A stretch of 46,141 bases of DNA. Origin: Bacillota bacterium (GTDB lineage Bacteria; Bacillota_E; Sulfobacillia; Sulfobacillales; JAIMBI01). The DNA lies in the NCBI GenBank assembly GCA_021828405.1, contig JAKARZ010000012.1:1-46141 (forward strand). Direction: 5' to 3'. The notes below the pieces were generated by a model. The model made no database searches, was not told the origin of the DNA, and saw nothing but the letters and a program-made list of their open reading frames with translations. Shown here in pieces: positions 28,015-35,760 of the stretch. Position numbers and translations under genes: made by a program. The first letter of the stretch is position 1. Each line of letters starts with the position of its first letter.

Positions 28015-28090
28015 TGGTGCGCCCGGACGGAATCGAACCGCCGACACGAGGTTTAGGAAACCTCTGCTCTGTCCACTGAGCTACGGGCGC
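28015..28090 (-). tRNA. tRNA-Arg (anticodon CCT)
   Basis: The reverse strand folds as a full cloverleaf: acceptor GCGCCCG pairing with CGGGCGC, D-arm GCTCAGTGGACAGAGC, anticodon stem GAGGT/ACCTC with loop TTCCTAA (anticodon CCT, reading AGG), and T-arm GGCGGTTCGATTCCGTC with the TTCGA loop. The discriminator A and a genomically encoded CCA (28017-28015) complete the 3' end. It stands alone at the edge of the decay corridor, a typical location for past integration, but no attachment-site repeat was seen. Confidence 0.96.
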
Positions 28091-28444
28091 CCATTGCCTG
28101 ACCAGTTTAGCGAGAGCGATCCCAAGCCGCAAATCGCCGAGCCCACGGCTTCGTCTGCCGGTCGCGGCGTCAGTCATGTCCACCTGCATTCGGAATCCCC
28201 CGCCGCGCCATTATATTGCATGTGGAAGTTGATGCCAAGGCCGTCCGCAGGATGCCGGTCGGTGCCCTTCCGTGCAACGAACACCGAGTCAAGCAAGGCG
28301 TTCGGGCTTTCCCGCGCTACCCTGAGAGCCCGGCCGCAGCGGTTAACCGCGATTGGGACCACGGGTGTTCTCACCCAGCCCGCGGAATGGGGCACACGTC
28401 GGGGAAACGAGCACCGCAGGCGATGCGAATCCTTCGCAGCGAAG
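28091..28444. other. Intergenic region, no gene supported
   Basis: A minus-strand stretch near 28350-28200 reads VPIAVNRCGRALRVARESPN followed by LLDSVFVARKGTDRHPADGL, which could be decayed coding sequence. It has no start, no RBS and no recognisable family. Nothing else is seen between the tRNA and the HTH regulator gene. Confidence 0.35.
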
Positions 28445-28732
28445 CTAGTGCTCAGACAAGGCCAGGAGATCCAGCAGATCTCGCACGATGCGTCCCCGTT
28501 GAGCCGGGTGACGCATCGGCAGATCTCCATGCACTTCGTACCGGTTGGTGCGTCCCGCCCGACGTCGGCTGATATACCCCTCCACTTCCAAGTCATCGAG
28601 AATTCGCTGCACGGCACGCTCCGTGATCCCGGCTTGCGCCGCAATTTCTCGGGCAGTCAAGCGCTCGCCATCACGGCGGGCCAAGCACAGCAAAACTTGC
28701 GCGTGGTTGGTTAAGAACGTCCAGCCCGCCAC
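28445..28732 (-). CDS. Winged-HTH transcriptional regulator (MarR/ArsR-like)
   Basis: This 95-residue protein consists almost entirely of a winged helix-turn-helix: WTFLTNHAQVLLCLARRDGE, LTAREIAAQAGITERAVQRI, DDLEVEGYISRRRAGRTNRY. The wing is followed by EVHGDLPMRHPAQRGRIVRD. It belongs to a family of small helix-turn-helix proteins whose members begin with a W-T-F-L-T-N-H-A pattern; ligands are unknown. The GTG at 28732 was chosen because AAAGGGG lies about 5 bases upstream and the conserved block starts 3 residues later. A longer start at 28792 is possible. It is followed by no gene on its strand, so its targets cannot be inferred from an operon. Confidence 0.75.
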   Translation of the reverse strand: MAGWTFLTNHAQVLLCLARRDGERLTAREIAAQAGITERAVQRILDDLEVEGYISRRRAGRTNRYEVHGDLPMRHPAQRGRIVRDLLDLLALSEH

Positions 28733-28888
28733 ACGCCACCCCTTTCGTGTTCGCGGCGGCCCGGCAATGCTGACTCGCCTGCCGCCGTCCACCTCGCACC
28801 CGGCACTCTCCCACCTTCAGACCCGCGAGAAGTCCCTCGTGAGCCATAGATGAACGGGAGGTCTCGCGGTTCTCACGCTGTACAACCC

Positions 28889-30346
28889 CTATCCGTGAAC
28901 CGCCGAAAACCCCGGAACCTCATCAAACAGGTACAGGTTCTCGGTCTTGATGACGTCAAACCCGTCTTCCACCAGTTTCTGCAGCAGGGTAATCACGTCC
29001 TTTGGCCGCACTGCATCCTGATCCATCTGGAACCGGCACCGCCAGTGGTCGGTGCAGAAGGTTTCCGGAAAACCGTTGGGCCACACCTTCACCCCACGGT
29101 TAGTGATCACGCGCAAGGTCCATCCCGGAGCCGCCGCCGCAGAAAGCGCCGGCCCCAGCGTGTCCGGCCCCGGTCCCTCCCAATTGAGAAACACATCCAC
29201 CCCGACGAGTCTGCGGTCGGCCCGCAACTCCTCTCGAAGCGCTGTTGCCGTGGGAATGCGCGGCGCGTTGCCATACTCCACGGGGGTCAGCACTTCTGGC
29301 CGGCGCCCGAGGCGGGCTACCACAGCCTCCGCGAACTCGTTGGTCCCCACGACCTGCCGACTCACCCCCTCCGTAAAGATGTCCCGCGTGTGGATGCCGT
29401 CTTCAATCGTGCGGAGCCACGCATTGTGAACTTTGGTGGCCACGTCACTTTGGTTGATGTGCACCAGCATCATCACCGCCGCCAGCAGAAGCCCCGAGGG
29501 ATTCGCACGGTTTTGCCCGGCGAGACGCGGTGCAGAGCCGTGAATGGCCTCGAACATGGCGCACGTCTCACCGATGTTGGCGGACCCCGCCAATCCCACC
29601 GACCCCGAAATCTGCGCCGTGACATCCGAAAGAATGTCACCATACAAATTGGGCATCACGACAACATCGAACATTTCTGGTGTAGAAGCCAACTTCGCGG
29701 CACCAATATCCACAATCCAACTCTCGCTTTGGATCTCTGGATACTCTTTGGCAATAGCGTCGAAAATCTGATGAAACGTCCCGTCGGTCAGCTTCATGAT
29801 GTTGTCCTTCATAAAACAGGTGACTTTCTTTCGATTGTAAGCCTTTGCGTATTCAAACGCGTACCGTATTACCTTCTCCGATCCGGGCCTGGTGATCAGC
29901 TTCAGACATTGATACACCTGTTGTGTCTGGCGGTGTTCTATCCCTCCGTACAAATCTTCTTCGTTTTCCCGGACAATCACCACGTCCATCTTTGGGTGCA
30001 ACGTGTGGACAAACGGGGGATACGCAATGTTGGGCCGGACATTGGCATACAGGCCCAGCGCCTTGCGCATACTGACATTGAGACTCTTGTATCCACCCCC
30101 CTGTGGCGTCGTGATGGGTGCCTTGAGAAAAACCCTCGTGCGGCGCACTGACTCCCAGGCGCCGGGTTCAATCCCGTTTTCTACTCCGCGCAGGTACACC
30201 TTTTCTCCAATTTCGATCACCTCGGGAGCCACCCGTGCACCCGCCGCGCGGAGCACGTTCAGCGTCGCCTCCATGATGTCTGGTCCGATGCCATCTCCGT
30301 AGGCCACGGTAATCGGGGTGGGAACCACACTTGACAGATTCTGCAT
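28889..30346 (-). CDS. icd: NADP-type isocitrate dehydrogenase with extra C-terminal domain
   Basis: This 485-residue enzyme oxidises isocitrate to 2-oxoglutarate in the TCA cycle. Family motifs include PITVAYGDGIGPDIMEATLN, the isocitrate site KSLNVSMRKALGLYANVRP, IVRENEEDLYGGIEHRQTQQ, the metal-binding MPNLYGDILSDVTAQISGSV, and the nucleotide loop EAIHGSAPRLAGQNRANPSG. After the dehydrogenase core (about 340 residues) comes a 140-residue extension (VGVDVFLNWEGPGPDTLGPA, WRCRFQMDQDAVRPKDVITL) like that of the Thermus isocitrate dehydrogenase. The ATG at 30346 has GGAG about 10 bases upstream; the 120 codons of open frame before it lack similarity. Confidence 0.92.
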   Translation of the reverse strand: MQNLSSVVPTPITVAYGDGIGPDIMEATLNVLRAAGARVAPEVIEIGEKVYLRGVENGIEPGAWESVRRTRVFLKAPITTPQGGGYKSLNVSMRKALGLYANVRPNIAYPPFVHTLHPKMDVVIVRENEEDLYGGIEHRQTQQVYQCLKLITRPGSEKVIRYAFEYAKAYNRKKVTCFMKDNIMKLTDGTFHQIFDAIAKEYPEIQSESWIVDIGAAKLASTPEMFDVVVMPNLYGDILSDVTAQISGSVGLAGSANIGETCAMFEAIHGSAPRLAGQNRANPSGLLLAAVMMLVHINQSDVATKVHNAWLRTIEDGIHTRDIFTEGVSRQVVGTNEFAEAVVARLGRRPEVLTPVEYGNAPRIPTATALREELRADRRLVGVDVFLNWEGPGPDTLGPALSAAAAPGWTLRVITNRGVKVWPNGFPETFCTDHWRCRFQMDQDAVRPKDVITLLQKLVEDGFDVIKTENLYLFDEVPGFSAVHG

Positions 30347-30557
30347 ACATCCATCGCTCCTTATAAGGTTCGGCCGCCTTTCGGAGGCCAGCTGTTGACG
30401 CGCCGCCGCCCGTCCGGGCACGGTAGCGACCCCACTATCATACTCTCTGGCACCCGGACCCCCCGGCTGCCATTCCCCGCCGCCCGTCGAGGCGACGCGC
30501 GGTGCCAAGCGCCCAGCTTCCGCCTTCCCGGGCTGCGCGGCGGCTATCGACCCCGAA

Positions 30558-31436
30558 TCACGGGTTGCACCACTCACAGTCGCCCGCTGGCGCGGCGGCG
30601 AGGCCGTGGGCCGGAGGATTCGACTCTTGGTGGGAACACCGGCCACACCCGAAAACCTCCGCCTTGACGAGGGGCGTAGCTGCACCGCAGGACTCACACG
30701 CCAGCCCACGCACTACGTCGATCAATCCCCATCCCGGTGCCCCACATGCCGGACAGGCGGCGGCCAACCGCTCGCCCAGCCGCGCGGCCAGGGTCGCCAG
30801 GACCTGTTGCCGGCTTGGATTCATGTGCGAGCGCATGTCGGTTTCCACGTAAGCCATGCCGTCTTGCGATGCGGCAGCTGCGCGGGCCACGGCGTCACGG
30901 AGAACCGCGGGATCGACGATGCCCTTCCATAGATAGCCTTCCCGCAACCCGGAGTGCGGCCGCACGATCAGGCCGTGGCCAGGAAATTTCACGCGGCCCA
31001 AGAATTCGGTCAACTCGTCCGCGTCATCGGGGTGTACAGCGACCGAGGCAAAATTGGTTTCGGGGCTGAGCCACTGCTCGACCACCTCTATGCCCAGGTC
31101 ATCGTCCAAAAAGACGAGAATCTCATGATCGGCAGGAACCATGGGCCATGACGGGAAGGGGCCAAAACTGCCCTCGTTGGCCAGGCCCAAGCTCATGTGG
31201 GCGGCCTCCATCCCCATGCGCGCCTTCCGCACGGCCACCGATCGCGGGGGCCCCTCCCTCGGAATTTCACCGGTAAACGTCCCCAGCGCGTCCGTATCTA
31301 AGTTCGGCGGCACATAAAGCGCCAGTCCCAGTGCCGTGGACAGCGGAGGACCGATGACCACCTCCTTTTGGTGCTTCGTGGCCATCACGGCCGTGCGTCC
31401 CCGATACGGGGACGGATCAGATGGCGCTCCGCTCAT
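30558..31436 (-). CDS. DUF6671-type protein with C-terminal zinc ribbons
   Basis: This 292-residue protein matches the pattern of an uncharacterised family: RGRTAVMATKHQKEVVIGPP, LDTDALGTFTGEIPREGPPR, LGLANEGSFGPFPSWPMVPA, LSPETNFASVAVHPDDADEL, KFPGHGLIVRPHSGLREG. The biochemical role is unknown. The C-terminal 75 residues add three cysteine clusters (CPACGAPGWG, CESCGAATP, CGRCSHQESNP with a last CEWC), suggesting one or two zinc ribbons. The ATG at 31436 follows GAGGGGG at 8 bases. It has a strong promoter of its own at 31537-31565 and is transcribed towards the isocitrate dehydrogenase gene. Confidence 0.75.
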   Translation of the reverse strand: MSGAPSDPSPYRGRTAVMATKHQKEVVIGPPLSTALGLALYVPPNLDTDALGTFTGEIPREGPPRSVAVRKARMGMEAAHMSLGLANEGSFGPFPSWPMVPADHEILVFLDDDLGIEVVEQWLSPETNFASVAVHPDDADELTEFLGRVKFPGHGLIVRPHSGLREGYLWKGIVDPAVLRDAVARAAAASQDGMAYVETDMRSHMNPSRQQVLATLAARLGERLAAACPACGAPGWGLIDVVRGLACESCGAATPLVKAEVFGCGRCSHQESNPPAHGLAAAPAGDCEWCNP

Positions 31437-31536
31437 GCCGTCATCCCCCTCTGCGGCCTCAACGCGCCGCTCGCCCACCAGCCTGCAGGGCTCCTGCAAC
31501 CCCAATCCGCCTTCTTACGAACTTGGAGTCGCGGTT

Positions 31537-31565
31537 AGTATATCACGATATGAGCGTCAGGTAAA
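31537..31565 (-). promoter_or_regulatory. Promoter of the DUF6671-type gene
   Basis: On the minus strand TTTACC (31565-31560) and TATACT (31542-31537) are separated by exactly 17 bases. Transcription would start near 31530, leaving a leader of about 95 bases before the ATG. Confidence 0.6.
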
Positions 31566-31808
31566 CGCGGTGTCTAGCTAACATCGGCCGTACGCCGTCG
31601 GTGCGGGTCCGCGGCCTGGTGGCCGCGTTGAACACGCTGAAGGACGGAGGACGCGCCGCCTATATGACCGTCGGTCCGGCTCTCCGCGACCCGCCGCGCA
31701 AATTTATCCCTCGGAGCGCAGGATGTTTAAAGTGCCGGGGCGTACCATGAAGGCAGGCTCGGCCTGCGATGGACAGCTGATGGGAGAAGGAATGGGAGGA
31801 ACGGTGCG

Positions 31809-32117
31809 TTGGCCTTGTCATTTTCGCTCATCGTCGCGACGTTTGCCCTCTGGCTGGCGGCCGTCGTGGGCGCCGTGTGGGTCAGCGTGCACATGGGCCG
31901 CAAGAAAGGCTTGGCGCTGTTGGGATGGGTTCTCGGGATCCTGCTGGGCTGGATTGGGGTCATCATCATGCTGGTAATTCCGTCATCCCCGGAATCCCAG
32001 CGCCGCGAGGCGCTTCTCAGTGGGTTTGCGTGCCCCCACTGCCAGGAGCCCGTTCGACACGGCGCCAGCGCCTGCCCACACTGCGGCCGCGACACAGAGG
32101 CGGGCGACCGGACCTGA
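31809..32117 (+). CDS. Small membrane protein with zinc ribbon
   Basis: This 102-residue protein has two hydrophobic helices (FSLIVATFALWLAAVVGAVW and LALLGWVLGILLGWIGVIIM) with a short basic loop containing HMGRKKG. A C-terminal zinc ribbon follows, with CPHCQEPVRHGASACPHCGR giving two CPxC pairs. Such proteins are common in Gram-positive bacteria and have no assigned function; the ribbon would face the cytoplasm. The TTG at 31809 was chosen because GGGAGGA ends 8 bases upstream. The 230 bases before it, after the divergent promoter, hold no gene. Confidence 0.7.
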   Translation: MALSFSLIVATFALWLAAVVGAVWVSVHMGRKKGLALLGWVLGILLGWIGVIIMLVIPSSPESQRREALLSGFACPHCQEPVRHGASACPHCGRDTEAGDRT

Positions 32118-32146
32118 CCGGATCGCCGCCTCGGGTGCCGTCTCGG

Positions 32147-33037
32147 TCAGTCCCAGTCCCGATGGTGCTCGTGATGGTGTTCGGCGTACGGCCCTTCGTC
32201 CCGCATCACGTCCCGCCACTGCCGCGCAATGTCCCGCACCACCTCGCTGTGCCCAGAACGGTCGGCGCGCAGCACCTGCAGGTGGCCGTCGTGGATGTCC
32301 GCCCCTTCCAGCATGGTGTCGATGTCCATCTTCTGCATGATGCCCGGGCTCACCTGCTCTTGGATCGCACCGAGGGCATAGGCCAGCGCCGTCCACAGGT
32401 AGTTATCGAGCGACGTGAGCGTCCCGACCGACGCCGCTTGGTCGCGGAAGCCGTACAGTAAATGATTGGCGGACTCCCAATTGGTCGACGCCTCCGCAAA
32501 GTAAAGCTGCGCCTGCTTCAGCGCGGGCCCCGACTGGACCGCCACCTCGACCCACTCCATCACGCTCTTGACCGCCCCGCCGTACGCATGGAACACGCGC
32601 ATATCCTCACGGCTGGCACCCAGAACGCGGCCCTTCAGCACCCAGGGCAGATCGACGTCGCGCCCGCCACCCGGATCAATCGCTTCCTGCTTGGCCGCCG
32701 TCACCAATTCGGGAATCGGTTGGTAAAGCGCCAGCGCCTGGCTGCGAATCCAGTTGGGCATGTGGCCCGCGGACGGATCCTGATAGGGCGCGATGAGTCC
32801 GTCCGCCGCGAGCTCCAGGCACCGTGCCACCTGGATGTACGCCAACGCGGCCCCCGGCGCACTCTCTTTAGTCAGGCGGTCCAGGACGTCCAACACTTGT
32901 CCGCCAATCTGCTGATAGCCCTTGACTTCTTCTTCTGTATGATTAGCCGGATCCACCAAATGATGCAGCGATTCCCATAGGCGCACGACGTCACCCCCCC
33001 ATCCCTTGCCATCGGTCCCGCGAACCTCGCCACCCAC
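32147..33037 (-). CDS. Conserved-looking hypothetical protein, helical
   Basis: This 296-residue protein is not recognised. It is predicted mostly helical by composition (LDVLDRLTKESAPGAALAYI, LYFAEASTNWESANHLLYGF, LTSLDNYLWTALAYALGAIQ), lacks signal peptide or membrane helices, and ends in a histidine-rich tail (EHHHEHHRD) that may bind metal. The GTG at 33037 directly follows a purine-rich AGAGGAGA. An alternative GTG about 18 codons later (VRLWESLHH) is possible. It is encoded downstream of mtnA on the same strand with a 40-base gap, so they may share a transcript. Confidence 0.65.
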   Translation of the reverse strand: MGGEVRGTDGKGWGGDVVRLWESLHHLVDPANHTEEEVKGYQQIGGQVLDVLDRLTKESAPGAALAYIQVARCLELAADGLIAPYQDPSAGHMPNWIRSQALALYQPIPELVTAAKQEAIDPGGGRDVDLPWVLKGRVLGASREDMRVFHAYGGAVKSVMEWVEVAVQSGPALKQAQLYFAEASTNWESANHLLYGFRDQAASVGTLTSLDNYLWTALAYALGAIQEQVSPGIMQKMDIDTMLEGADIHDGHLQVLRADRSGHSEVVRDIARQWRDVMRDEGPYAEHHHEHHRDWD

Positions 33038-33077
33038 TCTCCTCTACCTTACTCCAATCGCTACGGCCGTGGTGCCG

Positions 33078-34160
33078 CTACCCGGCACGGGCCACGGCCG
33101 CCGCCAGCGAGTCGGAATACGGTGGCCTAATGACCCCGACTTCCGTGATGATGCCGGCTACGAACGCCGCCGGGGTCACGTCAAACGCCGGGTTCAGCAC
33201 GGCCACCCCGTCGGGTGCCATGCGGCGGCCTCCGACGACGGCAACCTCATCGCCTGCGCGTTCCTCGATCACCATGCTGTCGCCCGTGGGCATCGCGAGG
33301 TCGATGGTGCTGGTCGGAGCCGCCACGTAAAACGGCACGCCGTGCGCCTGGGCGGCCAGTGCCAGTTGGTAGGTGCCAATCTTGTTGGCCACATCACCGT
33401 TGGCCGCGATGCGGTCGGCCCCCACCAGGCAAAGGTCCACGCCGCGGGTCCGCATCTGATGGGCGGCCGCGCCATCCACCATCAGGGCGGCCGGAATGCC
33501 GAGCTGCTGCAGCTCCCACATCGTGAGCCGGGCGCCCTGCAGCAGCGGGCGCGTTTCATCCACCAGCACCCAGAGGCGCTGGCCCGCTTCGTGGGCGGCA
33601 CGGATGACCCCCAGCGCCGTGCCGTAGTCCACAGTTGCCAGCGAGCCCGTGTTGCAGTGGTGGACGACCGTGACCGGCCCTTGTCGGTTTGGCACCACGG
33701 ATCGCCCGTGCTCGGCCAGTGCCCGGTTGATGCGGCGGTCGTCGTCGGCCAGGGCCTGAGCTTCCGCCAGCACCCGCTGCGACAGCGCGGCCGCGGACGG
33801 TTCCCCCGCAACCGACCGGAGCACCCGGTCCAGGGCCCACGCCAGGTTGACCGCTGTGGGGCGCGTACTGCGCAACAGGACCGCGGCGCGCTCCAGCCGC
33901 TCGCGGACCGCTGGCGTGTCGTCCCCCGGCGCTGGCGCCGCCGCCAGCGCGAGCCCATAGGCCGCCGCCGCGCCAATCGCGGGAGCACCCCGAACGGCGA
34001 GCGTGCGGATGGCGTCCGCGACCACCTCAACCGCATCGGCTCGAATGTATTGGGTTTCGCTCGGCAGCAGCCGCTGGTCCAGCACCCAAAGCACGCCGTC
34101 GTCCCATGAGAGGCTTTGGTATCCAGGGGTAGGTGCCCCGCTTCCGTCCCCGCTCATCAC
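33078..34160 (-). CDS. mtnA: S-methyl-5-thioribose-1-phosphate isomerase
   Basis: This 360-residue enzyme of the methionine salvage pathway converts methylthioribose-1-phosphate to methylthioribulose-1-phosphate. It has the MtnA signatures: TLAVRGAPAIGAAAAYGLAL, the catalytic Cys in VVHHCNTGSLATVDYGTALG, VLVDETRPLLQGARLTMWEL, VDGAAAHQMRTRGVDLCLVG and the catalytic Asp in GADRIAANGDVANKIGTYQL. The start at 34160 (GTG) or 34157 (ATG) overlaps the stop of the small upstream ORF, so translation is probably coupled. No other methionine-salvage gene is in the window. Eukaryotic-type eIF2B relatives lack the Cys-Asp pair, which is present here. Confidence 0.94.
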   Translation of the reverse strand: MMSGDGSGAPTPGYQSLSWDDGVLWVLDQRLLPSETQYIRADAVEVVADAIRTLAVRGAPAIGAAAAYGLALAAAPAPGDDTPAVRERLERAAVLLRSTRPTAVNLAWALDRVLRSVAGEPSAAALSQRVLAEAQALADDDRRINRALAEHGRSVVPNRQGPVTVVHHCNTGSLATVDYGTALGVIRAAHEAGQRLWVLVDETRPLLQGARLTMWELQQLGIPAALMVDGAAAHQMRTRGVDLCLVGADRIAANGDVANKIGTYQLALAAQAHGVPFYVAAPTSTIDLAMPTGDSMVIEERAGDEVAVVGGRRMAPDGVAVLNPAFDVTPAAFVAGIITEVGVIRPPYSDSLAAAVARAG

Positions 34161-34384
34161 GCGCCCCCCCTGCCGCGTCCACCGCCAACGTCCCCAAGAA
34201 CCGCATCAAAGTCAGGGTCGCCCCCGCGGGTGTGCCAGCCACCTAACTGCAATCCGCCGAGCCCCTGGTTCACCCCCTCGGCACCATGGAGCCTGAGGGC
34301 TGCCGTGGAAAAGAGGGGCGGGAATGCCGCGTTGTCCAGCGTCGCCTGCTCTTCAGGCGCTACCACCCGACTGCTGAAGTCCAT
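34157..34384 (-). CDS. Small ORF translationally coupled to mtnA
   Basis: This 75-residue frame begins with ATG 34384, preceded at 9 bases by AAGGAGG, and its TGA overlaps the mtnA start. The product (DFSSRVVAPEEQATLDNAAF, then a Gly-rich, acidic tail) is not recognised and has no membrane helix or motif. The strong RBS and the overlap argue for real translation, either of a small protein or of a leader that controls mtnA. Confidence 0.5.
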   Translation of the reverse strand: MDFSSRVVAPEEQATLDNAAFPPLFSTAALRLHGAEGVNQGLGGLQLGGWHTRGGDPDFDAVLGDVGGGRGRGGA

Positions 34385-34500
34385 TGCGCGTTGCCTCCTT
34401 GCGTCGCAGTGTTCTCCCCGGCCCGACCCCTGTCAAGCTACGGAAAGCGGCGCCGCGTCGTGGGCTCCCTGGCACCGCGAAAAACTTTCGGAAATACCTA

Positions 34501-34530
34501 TTGACGAATCCGCCCGGCGTCGTATATGAT
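34501..34530 (+). promoter_or_regulatory. Promoter of the aromatic T-box operon
   Basis: TTGACG at 34501-34506 and TATGAT at 34525-34530 are separated by 18 bases. Transcription would start near 34537, at the foot of the T-box leader. Confidence 0.65.
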
Positions 34531-34536
34531 TCATTC

Positions 34537-34791
34537 TAATATCCCACAGCGATGACCGGAAGAAGCCGGATCGGCCTGGCATCAGAGAGATGGCGGTTGG
34601 TGCAAGCCATCCAGGGCGTTTGGCTATACCCCCGGGAGCGCAGACCGAACGTCCCGCAGGGGATCAGTAGGCGAGACGGTTGGCCGCCGTTATCTGGCGC
34701 ACAAGAGTGGCGTGCCTTCTGCCAGGAGCAGGGCGCGCAATCAGGGTGGTACCGCGAAGGCAACTTCGTCCCGATGGGGCGAAGTTTTTTT
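34537..34791 (+). promoter_or_regulatory. T-box riboswitch, probably tyrosine-specific
   Basis: This tRNA-sensing leader controls the DAHP synthase-prephenate dehydrogenase operon. The distal stem I element GGTTGGTGCAAGCC (34583-34605 region, after AGAGAGATGG), the linker CAGTAGGCGAGACGG...CCGTTATC, and the T-box core AGGGTGGTACCGCG (34743-34756) are all present in order. The stem I 3' strand has an unpaired TATACCC between GGC and CCGG segments, which offers a Tyr codon (TAT or TAC) as specifier. This fits the operon's product, but I folded it by eye. Uncharged tRNA would pair with TGG of the core and stabilise the antiterminator. Confidence 0.88.
34762..34791 (+). terminator. T-box terminator hairpin
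   Basis: AACTTCGTCCC pairs with GGGGCGAAGTT across a GAT loop and is followed by a run of T. It directly follows the T-box core and is mutually exclusive with the antiterminator. Confidence 0.9.
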
Positions 34792-34829
34792 GTGCCGCGT
34801 TGCAAGGTAGGTCAACAAGGAGGGTGCGC

Positions 34830-35759
34830 ATGACCAGAACATTATCCCCCAGCTCCCCGCTCGCGCTCGATGTGCCGACGATGGAATCGGCGATCTATAG
34901 TGCGGAGGCACTGGCGGGGGCGCCCGCCCTCTTGGGTCGTCCTGACTGGCGGCTGGTGTCGCGGTCCCACCACCCCAACCCCACCGTGATTCCGCTGGGG
35001 GGCGGCATTGTGCTCGGGGGGCCCCAGGTGCTCCTGATGGCCGGCCCCTGCGCAGTGGAAAGTGAGGAGCAGCTCATGGCGGTGGCCCAGGCCGTGTCCG
35101 CCGCCGGCGCCACGGTGCTGCGCGGCGGCGCCTTCAAGCCTCGGACCTCCCCGTACAGCTTTCAGGGGCTCTTGACACAGGGGCTCAAGTTTCTGGATGC
35201 GGCCAGAAGCCGCTTTGGCCTGCGGATCGTCACGGAAGCCCTGGACGCCGAGAGCTTGGCGGCCGTGGCCGAGGTGGCCGACATGATTCAAATTGGGGCC
35301 CGCAACATGCAGAACTTCTCGCTGCTGTCGGCCGCGGGCGCCACCCACAAGCCGGTGCTCCTGAAGCGGGGCCTCGCGGCCACGATCGACGAGTGGCTGT
35401 ACGCCGCGGAGTACATCATGGCCGCGGGCAGCCCCTTCGTGGCGCTCGCAGAACGTGGCATCCGCACGTTTGAGCCCCGGACGCGCAACACGCTGGACTT
35501 GGCTGCGGTGCCGTTGCTGCGGGCCCTGACCCACCTGCCGGTGGTAGTGGATCCGTCCCACGCCACCGGAGAACGCGCCTTGGTTCCGGCGCTCTCCCGC
35601 GCGGCGGTGGCTGTTGGAGCCGATGCGCTCATCGTCGAGGTGCACCCCAATCCCATGGAGGCTTTGTCGGATGGCCCGCAGAGCCTGACCCTGGGCGGTT
35701 TTGATGCCCTGGCGCGCTCGCTGGCTCCCGTGGCCGCCAGCGTCGATCGGACGCTATGA
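34830..35759 (+). CDS. aroF: 3-deoxy-7-phosphoheptulonate synthase (DAHP synthase, AroF/KDOPS type)
   Basis: This 309-residue enzyme condenses phosphoenolpyruvate with erythrose-4-phosphate, the first step of the shikimate pathway. Motifs: [80 protein letters not shown] and [20 protein letters not shown], with metal and PEP ligands (Cys in GPCAVES, His in DPSHATG). The N-terminal 40-odd residues hold the start of a ferredoxin-like regulatory arm that is shorter than in the feedback-inhibited Thermotoga type. The ATG at 34830 has AAGGAGGG upstream. It is followed one base after its stop by the prephenate dehydrogenase gene, and both are under the T-box. Confidence 0.95.
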   Translation: MTRTLSPSSPLALDVPTMESAIYSAEALAGAPALLGRPDWRLVSRSHHPNPTVIPLGGGIVLGGPQVLLMAGPCAVESEEQLMAVAQAVSAAGATVLRGGAFKPRTSPYSFQGLLTQGLKFLDAARSRFGLRIVTEALDAESLAAVAEVADMIQIGARNMQNFSLLSAAGATHKPVLLKRGLAATIDEWLYAAEYIMAAGSPFVALAERGIRTFEPRTRNTLDLAAVPLLRALTHLPVVVDPSHATGERALVPALSRAAVAVGADALIVEVHPNPMEALSDGPQSLTLGGFDALARSLAPVAASVDRTL

Positions 35760-35760
35760 G

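Noticed and set aside
28850..30151. 433-residue plus-strand ORF across the isocitrate dehydrogenase
   Set aside because: It is antisense to a gene with complete family motifs, and no start signal was found.
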